Origin: Castanea sativa
Taxonomy: Eukaryota; Streptophyta; Magnoliopsida; Fagales; Fagaceae
DNA length: 64,000 nt
Direction: 5' to 3'
Assembly: GCF_040712315.1 (NCBI RefSeq)
Contig: NC_134016.1
Coordinates: 50,612,986-50,676,985, forward strand
A model generated the notes under the pieces. It ran no database searches, was not told where the DNA came from, and was given only the letters and a program-made list of their open reading frames with translations. Of the stretch, positions 23,929 through 35,589 are shown in pieces (the first letter of the stretch is position 1; every line of letters begins with the position of its first letter). The translations under genes and the position numbers were made by a program.

Positions 23929-23990
23929 TTATATATATATACCCAGCCATGTTTGCTTTGTCTTTTTCTCTGCAGTTTCTTTAGTCCTTT
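23929..23990 (-). promoter_or_regulatory. P4 core promoter (TATA block)
   Basis: A GGGTATATATATAACATATATTG run lies about 45-60 bp upstream of the P4 ATG. It is followed upstream by the conserved AAACTGCAGAGAAA block. Confidence 0.55.
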
Positions 23991-24249
23991 TCCATTATTA
24001 ATAGTGCTACGTTACTGTTCAAAAGGCCACATCCACAAGCACCTTTGACTTTCAGGTGGTTTATTAATTAAGTTTGACTAACTTTCATCAACATCCAATA
24101 AGAAGATAGTCTATGAGATTTCTGTTCAACACTTCCACTGCCATAAGACGTGGTCTATTGTCATCCATATTATACCAAAGCATACTATTAATTCAATTAT
24201 CAATAATATGAATTTTCTTTCTTCTTTCTTAGAAAAAAGTTTCAACTTT

Positions 24250-24790
24250 TCTTCTGCTTTATTGGATCACAAATCTTACCCTGTCAATAATGGAGTTAAA
24301 ATGCATTTCAAATGATTTTGCAATTAAACAATGGATAATGATATGTTCAAGTGTTGCTTCCTCTGTCTCACAAAGCATAAACTCTTTTTTTTCTCAATAT
24401 TAATCCTTTTTCCAATTACCGACCTAGTTGGGATTATTTGCCAAGCTATAATCCACAACAGGTAGCGTTTTGAATCTATAATTAATTTTTAGTTTCCTAA
24501 GTTTTTTCCATTATTTGCCCTCCTGTGGTATATTCTCAAATCCTCTACCTAGTTGGGATACTTGATAATTTGACTCTGAGGAGAATTTACCTGATGAATT
24601 GGGTAACCAAATTAATGAGTTTTCTGGGTTGGTTTTGTGTAGTTGCAATCGGAGGATTTTTCTCTCCAATTCCCTCTCAAATGTTTTTTTCCAAAACAAA
24701 TTTGTCCATTTTGATTGGGTTTTGCAATAGAGGGATGTTTATTACGGACCACATGCATAAGGCATACAAAAAGAATTGAAGAAGTGTCAT
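24250..24790 (-). pseudogene. LINE reverse-transcriptase C-terminal relic (zf-RVT), copy A
   Basis: Minus-strand fragments read SLIWLPNSSGKFS and then, in pieces, the zinc-binding region. This is the usual order near the end of plant LINE reverse transcriptases (zf-RVT). Copy B keeps the finger more completely. Several stops and frame changes make it inactive. Inserted on the promoter side of P4. Confidence 0.6.
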
Positions 24791-25031
24791 TTTCCAAAAA
24801 CTCAAGAAAAGAGAATGTAATTACTCTTAAATAAATAAATAATAATAATAATAATAATATCTCACATTTTTTAGAGTTGTTGTATTATTTTAAATGAAAC
24901 AAAATACCAAAATACAGGGTATTGGGCAAACTCTGAACACTCTTGTTAACAAAGAGAAAATGATAAAAAGTGAGCAAATCATGCATATGTACCGATGCCC
25001 CTACTATTTTGACATCAATATTTTTTGACTA

Positions 25032-25211
25032 CTAGTGGTGTGGCACTGGGTTCCCTGTAGGAAATGGTGGCAGTGATTGAGGTATACGTAGTCGCTTGGT
25101 TGTCTTTTCTCGTAGGACTCTTGCATATGATAAAGGTGGGTTGTTGATTTGTTTTATAATGATAGCTACGGATAATTCTTCTCCATCTTTTGCAGGAATT
25201 AAATTCTCCAT
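25032..25211 (-). pseudogene. P6: broken exon 2 of the peptide family
   Basis: The exon-2 frame is open: MENLIPAKDGEELSVAIIIK, then a spacer with TTKRLRIPQS and the tail LPPFPTGNPVPHH before TAG. However, the splice acceptor and the CAAATCAG that precede exon 2 in P10 have been deleted. The upstream sequence runs straight from GATAATTTT into CTAAAATGG. No exon 1 with a signal peptide is found before the orphan promoter at 30.2 kb. It cannot produce the standard precursor. It occupies the same place relative to P4 that P7 has relative to P5. Confidence 0.7.
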
Positions 25212-25329
25212 TTTAGAAAATTATCACTACAGTTCAGACAATAAAAAAAAAGACATAGACGAAGTTTAAAATATCAAATATAGAGTTGGTTGGGAGATAA
25301 AACAGAAATCTATCTCTAGTTAGTAGCCT

Positions 25330-27050
25330 TGTATTGTACTTCATAATTTTCCACAGCAATTTTTGGTCGTGAGGCTATTTTTCCTAGTTGTGAACCTTTT
25401 ATATGTATATATACTAGTATCTAACTTGTGCAATGCACAGAAATAGTTACTGAATAAGTTCCAAGAAAAAAAAAATCATAATTTTTGAGTTGGAATAGTA
25501 AGCAAAAATTAATGCATGCAATTTAAAAAAAAAAATGATATTAAAGGTTTGTTTAAAATCCGTTTATTTTGCTGAAAGTATGGTAGATAAAGGAAAAAGT
25601 TAACTGAAATAATACAATAGGACCCATGAATAGTACCAAAAAGTGCAGCGGGACTATGAATAGTAGCAAAAATAAGCTAAATAGTAAAAGAAGCTGGCTT
25701 TTTAATTTTTTCCAAACCCACACTAAAAGAAATAACACAAAATTTTATTAGTTAGGCAAAAAAAAAAAATTGTTGTTTTATTTATTAATTTTTTGTGAGA
25801 AAGAATAAGAAACAGAATATTTCATTTCTAGTTTAGTTTGTGTTGTGTATATATGTATATAAAAGATAATCTGTAATACATATATATATACCAAAAGGTG
25901 TCTATTGAAAGGTTATAACCCTTCAAATTTGATATACCAAAAGGTGCTTATTAAAATGTCATAATTCTTCATATTAGATATACAAAAAAGTGTCTACTGA
26001 TCGAAAAGGTGCCTATTGAAAAAATGAAAAGATACAATTGTTTGGCGTTTTTAAATGTATATGTGGCACAAATTTATGTAATCACATGGCACAATAAAGA
26101 GTAATCAACAAAAAGTCAAACATTTTGCTTTTATATTATTATTATAGTCATTTTTTAAATTACTGAATGAGTTTGGAAGGAAAAAAAAACATTATATTTG
26201 AGTTTAAATGGCTACTATTAAGACATTAAAAAGAAAAATAGTTAGCAACGTATGCATGAAATGCTCGAGAGGAGAAGGGTAGATGGCTATATCTATCCAC
26301 AATAGCATTGGAATCATTTAAAAAAAAAATGTAATCATAAATAGGTAATAAATAACATTGTATAACTCAAAGAAAATAAAAGGACATAAGAAAATGACTT
26401 AATATTTTAAATATATATTCATAGTTAATTGGAAATTTTTTAAAGAAAGTAATTAATCAATATTAAGAACATAATAAATTTAGGCCTAAAAAACTAACTG
26501 AATAAGTAAATCTTTAAATTATCATTTATTCTTTTAAATTTCTTGTGATTAATATTGAATTAGCAATGTACAAAAATCTATTCAGTATACACGTCTAAGC
26601 ATTACTCTAGTCTTTGTAGTATATTATATGCCCATACAATTTAAAGGGAAACTGTGTAGATCTAACTGATAGAGTCACGTAACACAAATATTCTAATAAC
26701 ACTATTGGGAAATAGTTGTAAACCAAAGCCTAAGTGAAAGATGAAATAAATAAATGAAACAAATTTAGTATTTTTTTTCTTTTTGGTATAAAATACTTAA
26801 AGTAAGGATGGAGTGGTATTTTACGTGTACCTTCCAACAAGTTGCCTTTTTGCTTAAAAGTTGCTAAAGTAGCAAAACTCAACTCCCCCACCTGACTATC
26901 ATCTCCTCTTTTGCAATGCCACTTTTTCTTTTTCTTTTTAATTCTTTCCCTTTCTTAATTCTCTTCATTGTTATCTTTTCCATGACATTCCTTTGTCTCC
27001 TTTTTTCTTTTTTTTCTTTTTTTTAATCTTGTTTTCTCTCATAGTGCCTT
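25330..27050. repeat. Local tandem duplication, first copy
   Basis: Non-coding block starting near CATAATTTTCCAC and ending in a TC/T-rich run. It is repeated at 27680-30232, where a 1075-bp solo LTR interrupts it. The two copies share the ACCAAAAGGTG(C/T)CTATT repeats and the ACTATTGGGAAATAGTTG target site. Confidence 0.85.
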
Positions 27051-27679
27051 TGTAACTCCCTCCTATGTTTTCAATTTTTTATTTTATTTATGTTTTTTTT
27101 CCCTGCAATAAGATCATCCACTGCTTTCATTCTCATCTTCTTCTGTCAAATGCTGTAAAAGTTGAAAGACGGGAAACTGTTGGGTTTGGTGGAGTTTAGG
27201 CCTATAAAGTTGAAAAGTAGAGAGACACATCAGATGAAATTAAGATTTTATTATTTTGTCATTTCTTTTTTTTTTTCTTCTGTGTTTTCTATGTCTTTGT
27301 TTTACAACTGTATGGTACTTGTATCCAGTGAAACAATATGGTTTTTTAATGAGAACTCAAATTCTGTTAGTGTTAGACAATTTTGAGGTTATTAATAAAT
27401 ATAAATAGTGTGGTGTACCACCATCGCTACCGGCGGTAATTGTTCCATTTTCTTCAACAATGATTCAAGAGTACCCCTTGAAAAACAACATAATCAGTAG
27501 TCAAAATATAAAAAGAAATAGTAGAAAAACAAAGGTAGACCAGAATGACGTGATAAATAAGGATGAAAATGGCAGACCACAAAAATGCACATCCCGTTTA
27601 CTTAGTGGTAATGACTTGGAAGCGCCGCTGATTTTCACGAACATGTTGATCGTTTGCTGTAATGGCGTTGAGATTGTCA
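27051..27679. other. Unique spacer between local repeats
   Basis: A weakly less AT-rich segment with an open frame of 98 codons at 27460-27753 (plus). The frame shows no domain, no signal peptide and no paralog in the window, so I do not call it a gene. Confidence 0.35.
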
Positions 27680-30232
27680 GCGATTTTTTTCATAATTTTC
27701 CACTGCAATTTTTGGTCATAAGGCTATTTTTCCTAGTTGAACTTTATATATACTAGTTGCTACCTCATGCGATGCAAGAATAGCTACTGAATAAGTTTTT
27801 TAAAAAAATCATTATTTTTGAGTTGGAATAGTAAGCAAAAATGCATGATTTTAAAAAAAAATGATATTAAAAGAAACAACACAAAGTTTTATTAGTTAGG
27901 CAGAAAAAAATGTTGTTTTATTTATTAATTTTTTGTGAGAAAGAATAAGAGACATAATATTACATCTCTAGTTTAGTTTGTGTTGTATATATAGGTATAT
28001 ATAAGATAATCTGTAATATATATACCAAAATGTGCCTATTGAAAGGTTATAACCCTTCAAATTCGATATACCAAAAGGTACCTATTAAAATGTCATAATT
28101 CTTCATATTAGATATATCAAAAGGTGTCTACTAATCGAAAAGGTGCCTATTGAAAAATGAAAAGATACAACTGTTCGGCGTTTTTAAATGTGTACGTGGA
28201 ATAAATTTATGTAACCACGTGGCACAACAAGGAGTGGTCAACAAAAAACCAAACATATTGCTTTTATATTATTATTACTAGTCTTTTTTAAAACTATTGA
28301 ATGAGTTTGGAAGGGAAAAAAAAACATTATATTTGAGTTTAAATGGCTACTATTAAGACTTTAAAAAGAAAAATAGTTAGCAAGGTAGCATAGATGCATG
28401 AAAAGCTTGAGAGGAGATGGGTAGATGGCTATATATATCCACAACAGGCATTGGAATCATTTAAAAAAAAAATGTAATCATAAATAAGTAATAAATAACA
28501 CTGTATAACTAAAAGAAAATAAAAGGACATAAGAAAAGGACTTAATATATTAAATATATATTCATAGTTAATAGGAAATTTTTTATATAAGTAATTAATT
28601 GATATCAAGAACATAATAAATTTAGGCCTAAAAAATTAATTGAATAAGTAAATCTTTAAATTATCATTTATTCTTTTAAATTTTTTGTGATTAATACTGA
28701 ATTAGGAATGTACAAAAATCTGTATAGTATACACGTCTAAGCATTACTCCAGTCTTTGTAGTATATTATATGCATATACAATTTAAAGGGAAAGTGTGTA
28801 GATCTAACTGATAGAGTCATGTAACACAAATATTCTGATAACACTATTGGGAAATAGTTGGTGAAAGCTCGAATTTATGTTAAAAACACAAGAGTTGTTC
28901 AAATCCCAAATTAAAAGATTACGGCTTGGTTGATTTTACTATAACTTAAACTAAGTGCGGAATAGAGTAATTAAATGCGAGCGAACAAACAATAAAACTA
29001 CTCTAAGTCATATTCATCATATACCAATAGTAAAATAAAAGCTAAAAGAGTAGGGAAGAAAAATGCAAACACAAGATAACATGCCGATGTGTTATCGAAG
29101 AGGAAACCAAAGAACTCAGCGAAAAAATCTCTTTGTCATCCTCCAAGCGATAAATCAATCCACTAGACAATAAGTTGGGATACACGAATAACAAGAGACC
29201 CTCCAAGCCTAATCTACCCAATGCACCTAAACCCTTTAAGCTCCTACTCCAACAAGGCTTCTCGGAACCATGTCTTATCTAGCTTTCTAGATCCCGCAAT
29301 ACGCCCAATTGCATCCGCCAAAGCGTGGCTTCTTCCAATGCTTCCCAAGAACACCAAAACTTCACTTGACACTCAGATTGGGTGTGGTACGTGTTTAGAC
29401 TATCAACCTCTCAAGGATATGGATATGGAGAGATAGAAGTATAAGAAAAACCACTAAGGATTGTGTAAATGATTGTGGGTATAACATTCTCTAACTCTCA
29501 AGTGTGTATACTAGGGTTTTCTCTTTGAAAAGCACCCTTCACAATATGTGGGTAATGTGGGTATATATAGTATGGCTGAAGACATTGTGGAGTAGATAGG
29601 CCAAAATAGCAAAACATAATGTTTTGTGGGTATTTCGCAGGAAGGCCTTACCTGCTAGATACTCGCGAAAACCAACTGTCACCAGATTGCCATGACTCTT
29701 CGCATTCCAGTCATGTGCTCTTCACATGGCTTACTTCGCAGGAAGTTTACTCGCGAGATACCCGCGAAAGCAACTCTTTCAATACAAGCTTGAGTTTTCA
29801 CTCTCTCTCTTTCACACACCACCCATACAATGAAATCTCACATAAAATACAAAGTAAACATGATTGAACAAAATTACAATTAAATTTGACACGGAATTAA
29901 AGTCAATACAAAATAGTTGTAAATAACAACTTTACAGTTAGAAACCAAAGCCCAAGTGAAAGATGAAATAAATAAATGAAACAAATTTAATACCTTTTTT
30001 TTTTTGGTATAAAATAATAAAAGTAAGGATGGAGTGGTATTTTACGTGTACCTTCCAAGGAGTTGCATTTTTGCTTAAAAGTTGCTTAAGTAGCAAAACT
30101 CAACTCCCCCACCACTATCTCCTCTTTTGCAAGGCCACTTTTTCTTTTTCTTTTTAATTCTTTCCCTTTCTTAATTCTCTTCATTCTTATCTTTTCCATG
30201 ACATTCCTTCGTCTCCCTTTTTTTTTTTTTAA
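27680..30232. repeat. Local tandem duplication, second copy (LTR-interrupted)
   Basis: Collinear with 25330-27050 apart from the solo LTR at 28862-29936. It ends in the poly-T tract at 30215-30232 and is fused there directly to a peptide-family promoter, which looks like a recombination junction. Confidence 0.82.
28862..29936. mobile_element. Solo LTR, 1075 bp
   Basis: TG...CA ends (TGAAAGCTCG to CTTTACA) are flanked by GTTGG (28857-28861) and GTTAG (29937-29941), a 5-bp duplication with one change. The uninterrupted site is visible in the sister repeat near 26710 (AAATAGTTGTAAACC). No internal retrotransposon sequence remains. Open frames inside it are meaningless. Confidence 0.82.
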
Positions 30233-30235
30233 TCT

Positions 30236-30267
30236 CCTTGTGGAAGAGATGCGTGAGTGAATAATAT
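30236..30267 (-). promoter_or_regulatory. Orphan peptide-family leader fragment
   Basis: TCACTCACGCATCTCTTCCACAAG-like sequence equals the leader just upstream of the P4 and P5 start codons, but exon 1 itself is missing. The promoter's TATA part is displaced to 30677-30760 by a solo LTR. Confidence 0.6.
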
Positions 30268-30671
30268 TGGGCTCTGTGGAGCTTTATTGTGTTTGATTTG
30301 GATTATGATCCGATCCGAAATAATATTGTTATGGTTTTTAATGAGAGATTTTCTGAGTCTTAGTCTATGAAGCGGAGGTTGGGCCAATAGGCTTGTTTTG
30401 TAGTCCATTGTGAATCTTGTGCATGAGATATAAAAAATGTTGTTTTAGAGAGATTAGGGTTTTATGTTGTTTTGAGAGAAAAAAAAAAAAAAAACTGTAT
30501 TGCCACCTCTTGTATTTTTCCTTGAAAATAGTGAAATTTTTGCAACTCTGTGAATATAAGCAAATTGCCGAATCACGTAAGTATTGTTTTGTTTGATTTT
30601 TTTTTTTTTACACATATTTTTCTCTATTTTTGCATCTCACATATCTGAAAATTTTGTATTTGTTTCCTTCA
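30268..30671 (+). mobile_element. Solo LTR, 404 bp, splitting an orphan promoter
   Basis: Begins TGGGCTCTGTGG and ends TTTCCTTCA. Exact 5-bp duplications AATAT lie at 30263-30267 and 30672-30676. Features such as CCGAATCACGTAAG near 30570 are usual close to the 3' end of copia-type LTRs in the plus direction. It sits between the leader and the TATA part of a peptide-family promoter. Confidence 0.85.
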
Positions 30672-30676
30672 AATAT

Positions 30677-30760
30677 CACAATATATATATACACACACAC
30701 CCAGCCAGTTTGTTTTGTGTTTTTCTCTGTAGTTTCTTTAGTACTTTCCCATATTAAGTC
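30677..30760 (-). promoter_or_regulatory. Orphan peptide-family promoter, distal half
   Basis: The TGGGTGTGTGTGTATATATATATTG run and the AAACTACAGAGAAA block match the promoter of P4. It is paralogous to 18623-18700. No functional exon 1 follows. Confidence 0.55.
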
Positions 30761-32887
30761 TTGGTCGTCCACTATGATTACACATTCTCAAGTCTCCGTT
30801 GGAAAAATGAAACAGCGACGAAATCTCGAAAGCGGTTGAATCAGTCTCTCTCAGTTTTCTTCTACTTCCTTGAGGAGTAAGCTTCGTCAACACATTACGT
30901 CCCTCTTTGGTTTTGCGATTTTAGGCAAAAAGTCATAGTACAGTTTTCAAACCAGGGTTTTAGCTAGGGGAAAAGTGCACCTTCCCTTCATCAGCCTCTG
31001 TATCTCGATCACACAATACTTCTTGTCCTATTATTAGATTTTAATTGAGGTGGAACATTTTAAATCTTAGATTTATTTCAAATTGTTCCTGCCCATAAAA
31101 TGGACACCCTCCATTTGTGAAATAGAGAGGACATGAACGTTAAACAATTCCAAAGTTTATTATGCTCCTCCAAAGTTCACTGTACCATTCACAACTATAT
31201 ATCTCTGACATATCTCAACTGCATGCTTGACCAAGTCAAATCCCACCTAGCCAATCAAGGCCAAACATGCCATCCTTATTATTCATAATTATCTTATTTA
31301 TACTATTCAATATTGTGCAATGTTCTTTTTCATATAATCTTTAAACGTTGCGCGCATTGTGGACTATTTGGCCATACAATCCAACATGTTCTGCACTCTA
31401 TACTCTGACTCCCATCAAAACCAAGTCATGGCTTCATATACGCCTAAGTTAAGAAATCGATCATATAAATTTTGGTAGAGTTCAAGGATGTAATAAATTG
31501 AATAGTAAAAAGTAGCAAAACAAAACTACCTGGTTTTGTCAACAAGTATTCAACATGGTTGCTTCTTTCTATTTTCCAACATCTCTCATTTTCTTACTTT
31601 CATTGTCCTTTACTCTATCAAGTAAAATCGTCTAAATTCTAACCGTAGAAAACATATTTAGATTAGACACCAAATTTGACCTATTGATTGTAATTATCTT
31701 GTTGAACCTAATTGATTGTGATTGATGTTGATTGACATTAATTGATTGATGCTATTAGACTTAGAGAGAGATTTGATTGCTATTTGAATTCTATTTCAAA
31801 ATTTAATATAATCCCACTATGAGTTTATTTTCTTTACATGATGTGATTTGGGGACCTTTTTTAGAGGACTCTATTTAAGAGGAACCAAGGCTCAATTGAT
31901 CATGTCCAAGTGCGGTTTCCTCATTCATATATCCCTTTCTTTTATTCTTCCTTAGTTTCCCAAACACAACCACCCCCTAGAATTTATTGTCCGACATTAG
32001 TTTTGGTGTCAATGTTGATTGCTTAATGTAATACGAAATAATGATTTTGTGTATTTGTCTTTGTTAATGGTTTTTTAATACTAAATAAATGCTTATTTAA
32101 AATTTATGATTATTTTTCTTATACTTCGGCCCCCTAACTAGAAATATTGAGTCCTTCCTTAATTAAGAAGAACATTAAGACTATCTTCTTCTTAATAAAG
32201 TTATGGTATTTTTATCCAAAAAAGAAAAAGAAAAAAAGGAAGAAGAACATTAATACAAACGGTTTGGTTTATTGGGAAGTAAAAAGACTTCTATATAGCT
32301 CATTTAAAATTCTATTCTTTCAGCTCATTTGCATATGTATAAATTTTTTTTTTTAAATCCCACTTCTTTTTAAACTTAATAAATTTACCCAAATAAAAAA
32401 GCTGAAGCTTGTGTCAATTGCAACTTCATCACGGTCAATTTCAAAGTCAAAACAAAATGAGTAATGCTACAGCCACAATATATTTCACAACAATTTTACA
32501 AAATGTTGATGTGGTCAACTTTTTATTAGTTTTCATCTAGATTCACTATTAATATTATTTTTTCATTTACCAATAATTACTCACCACATCAACAGTTTGT
32601 AAAAAAATTTGTAAAATAATTTGTATCTCTAGCATTATTCAAAACAAAATAAACATTGATATGTGGTAGCCATGTATTGTAGTTTGTAATATTAGTCAAT
32701 GGTGTTAACCTCACTTTTAAGTTTCTATCTAATCAAAAAAAAAAAACCCCGGCTGCAATTTGTCTCTCTCAAATCTCAACAACCACTACTCCTCCTCCTC
32801 CTCCTTCCCTCACAACCTCTCTAGCTCCACTACACTGCTGCCAACATCATCTTCCTCACCGGCGAGTTCCCAAGAGTTGGAGAAGAT

Positions 32888-32919
<32 letters not shown>

Positions 32920-33348
32920 CATCCTACAAGATCTTGATATTACATTATTATTCTTATCATTATTACCTACTTTAGTAACATTTCATTGTGTTTCTTTTTT
33001 ACATGTTCGTAGGGTAGGTAATAATGTAGCTCATAATCCAACTATATAAATATGCAAGACATGTTAGAAGTTTATCAGTATGGATGGAGGATACTTCATC
33101 TCACCTTTAAGATATTCTTGTAGCCGATCATGGCTAATTTTCTTCATTAATAAAGTTTCAATGTCTTTCTTCTCAAAAATGTACCAAATGTTTACTTAAT
33201 TATAATCTTACATTCTCATATTGTGTTTGTGTTGCATAAGTAACAAACTGAACATGGTAATACCTCACATTCCCTAGAGTTGGTTGTACTCTTCGAAGTG
33301 AACCAAAATGACAATTACACATACTATTTTGACATTGTCATTTGCCCA
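30761..33348. other. Non-coding part of duplication copy B
   Basis: Same contents as 18701-21087: the flank module (31380-31780), a TCC-rich stretch, (GA)n at about 32890-32918 and the LINE tail relic near 32980-33170. About 190 bp present here near 31010-31200 are absent at the equivalent point of copy A. No gene is supported. Confidence 0.4.
32980..33170 (+). pseudogene. LINE 3'-end relic, copy B
   Basis: Same RNase H-like tail as at 20716-20900. The block equivalent to GNNVAHN is still readable, with the following part out of frame. Confidence 0.45.
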
Positions 33349-35256
33349 CTAGGAGAACGGTTTAGGGCCTGGTGGTGGGTGAGGACGCGGTGGTGGTGGT
33401 GCAGGTACTTTATACGGACCGAAACTACGCTTGGATGAGCCTACTCCAGACAATTCTTTTCCATCTCTTACTTTAGTTAACTTCATGTTCTCATCTGGAC
33501 AATATAGATTCCAAGTTAAAAATATCATAAATACAGTTATTTGGGAAGTGAAAAGACATAATTTTATTATACTTCAGAATATTCCACTACAATTTTTGGT
33601 TAAAAGATTATTCCACATAGTTGTTCAAGTTGGGGTCTTTTTTTTTTCTTCTTTTTATTCTTTCTTGCTTGAAGCTTCATTGTTCAAGGGAAGCTCTAAA
33701 TGAATATTGGATTGTTGTGTTTTATAAGCGGCAAAATTGTAGAATACTCTAGGAGTAAAATAAATGTATACGCCCTACTCTAACATGAATATTGGATGAT
33801 CTATTGTAAATTTAATTAGCATGATCCACTATCATTTGAAAAGATGAAGTATGCATTTATTGTACTTTTGAAATATTCTATAATTACCCTTATAAGTGTA
33901 CTTTATTATACACTATTCATTTATCGTAATCTAATTGTGTATGGAGGCTTCAAACTTAAGAGTTAGTTTTGTCTTAGTATTTATAGATGCGTTGGAAAAT
34001 CCTAGTACTGTGTCAAAATTGGTGGTATTCATTAAATTGTATTAGGGCTAAGTTTAAATTGTATTAGGCAAAGTTCAAGTCAAAAGGTGCTCAAAAATGA
34101 CAAAGTTATGATATGCTTATAGTTGAGGAGTTGTCTTTCGTACCCTAACGAATTTCCTAGTGAAATTTTCTATATTGAAAAGTAGACATGGGGCATCAAA
34201 ACAGACAAAAATTTGAACAAATTTAAAATTGAAATGAGTGAGAGATAGGGGAGATTGCTCAAGCAAAATTGCAGCGACTTGATTTCCAAATCTTATTAGA
34301 AAAATGGTTTATGCTAGGTTTCAACCCTATTTTTTGCAACCATATAAAACACTTTCTTAAACAAAAAAAAAATAACAATAATAATGAAATTATATATATA
34401 CCTTGAGTTTTTACGTCTTTCTTGAAACCCCATAATTATTTCAATGAGTTTATTGTAAAATAGATCTTCATGAAGGTACCTTCGAATACACTAGAAGTCC
34501 TGGTTCGTATGAAGAAAATCGCTATAGAAGAATTTCAGAGTTTTTGTGACTACTACTGTAGGAAGACAACTGAGTCGCTTCCAAAGGTTGCATAGAGAGT
34601 CTAGGCTACGAAGATTTAGTAAGTTCTAACTATTTGTAATTGTTTCTTCATAGTGGATTTTTTAGAGGATTGTTTTTGTCCCCATAGTATGTAGTTTTTC
34701 CTTTGAAGAGTTACTTTATTGATTTTCCAATTCATCACCAAATCTTGTATTTTTACTTCTATATTATAGATCATATAATTGAGATAAATTGATACTTAAT
34801 TAATAATTATAGTGTACTTAATAATACTTCTAAACTATAATTTTCAATTTATATCAAAATAAATTGGTTAGAACACGAGTCAAAATAAAATTTTCAATTG
34901 GTTAGAACACATATGAGTCAAAATAAAATTTTCATTTTACAGCCATCTAATGCGCAATTTTCATTGGTTAGAACACATGTTTAATATTCATTTGCATCTA
35001 ATATGGTGGTATACACAGAGCAGTTAAACGAAAGGCTCACCATACCGTACCTCTCTCTTTATCGTATTCCCAAATAAAGAACACAAAATTTGAAGCAATA
35101 GCAATATATACATGCCAAAAAATATAAAATTTAGAGAAAAAAGTGCTACTCTGAGTCTGAGATAGTCTTACCTGTGAAAAACAAGCTCCATGTAAGAGAT
35201 AGGGCCGTAAGTAGAAGAAGACCAAGGATTAGAACTCTATTGACCTTAGAACTCAT
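33349..35256 (-). CDS. P5: small secreted proline-tailed peptide precursor (two exons)
   Basis: Exons are 35256-35172 (85 nt) and 33494-33349 (146 nt); intron 1677 bp. Exon 1 encodes MSSKVNRVLILGLLLLTALS and ends TWSLFFT, donor GTAAGA. Exon 2 follows GTCCAG and reads DENMKLTKVRDGKELSGVG. A SKR dibasic site, SFGPYKVP and the tail APPPPRPHPPPGPKPFS follow, before TAG. The product is 76 aa. It is the duplicate of P4: 3 differences in 85 exon-1 sites against 17 in 146 exon-2 sites (12 amino-acid replacements, 2 silent codons), counted by hand. Both remain fully open, which argues against neutral decay. Confidence 0.75.
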
Positions 35257-35287
35257 GATACCTTGTGGAAGAGATGCGTGAGTGAAT

Positions 35288-35345
35288 ATCACAATATATA
35301 TTCAGCCACGCTTGTCTTTTTCTCTGCACTTTCTTTAGTCCTTTT
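35288..35345 (-). promoter_or_regulatory. P5 core promoter
   Basis: TGAATATATATTGTG lies about 35-45 bp upstream of the P5 ATG. The GGGT that precedes the TATA run in P1, P3 and P4 is mutated here, and the upstream GAAAGTGCAGAGAAA block is kept. Confidence 0.5.
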
Positions 35346-35589
35346 CCATTATTAATAGTGCGTGCGTTACAGTTTAAAAGGCCACAAGCACCTTTGCGAT
35401 AGTCTATGAGATTTCTGTTAAATTAATTAAGTTTGACAAACTTTCATTTAACATCCAATGATAAGATAGTCTATGAGATTTCTGTTCAACAGTTCCACTG
35501 CCTTAAGACCCGGTTTATTGTCATCCATATTATACCAAAAGCATACTATTAATAGTCCATAATATGAATTTTCTTTCTTCTCTCTTAGA

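Larger units (their letters stand above)
18633..24850. repeat. Segmental duplication, copy A (contains P4)
   Basis: This 6.2 kb block aligns collinearly with 30700-36540, with only scattered substitutions over most of its length. Differences include the hAT MITE at 22387-23160, the extra inverted arm at 22181-22233 and a longer (AG)n, all in this copy, and the Stowaway MITE, which is only in copy B. Confidence 0.9.

Noticed and set aside
27460..27756. 98-codon plus-strand frame
   Set aside because: No domain, no paralog in the window and its 3' part runs into the duplicated intron-type sequence.
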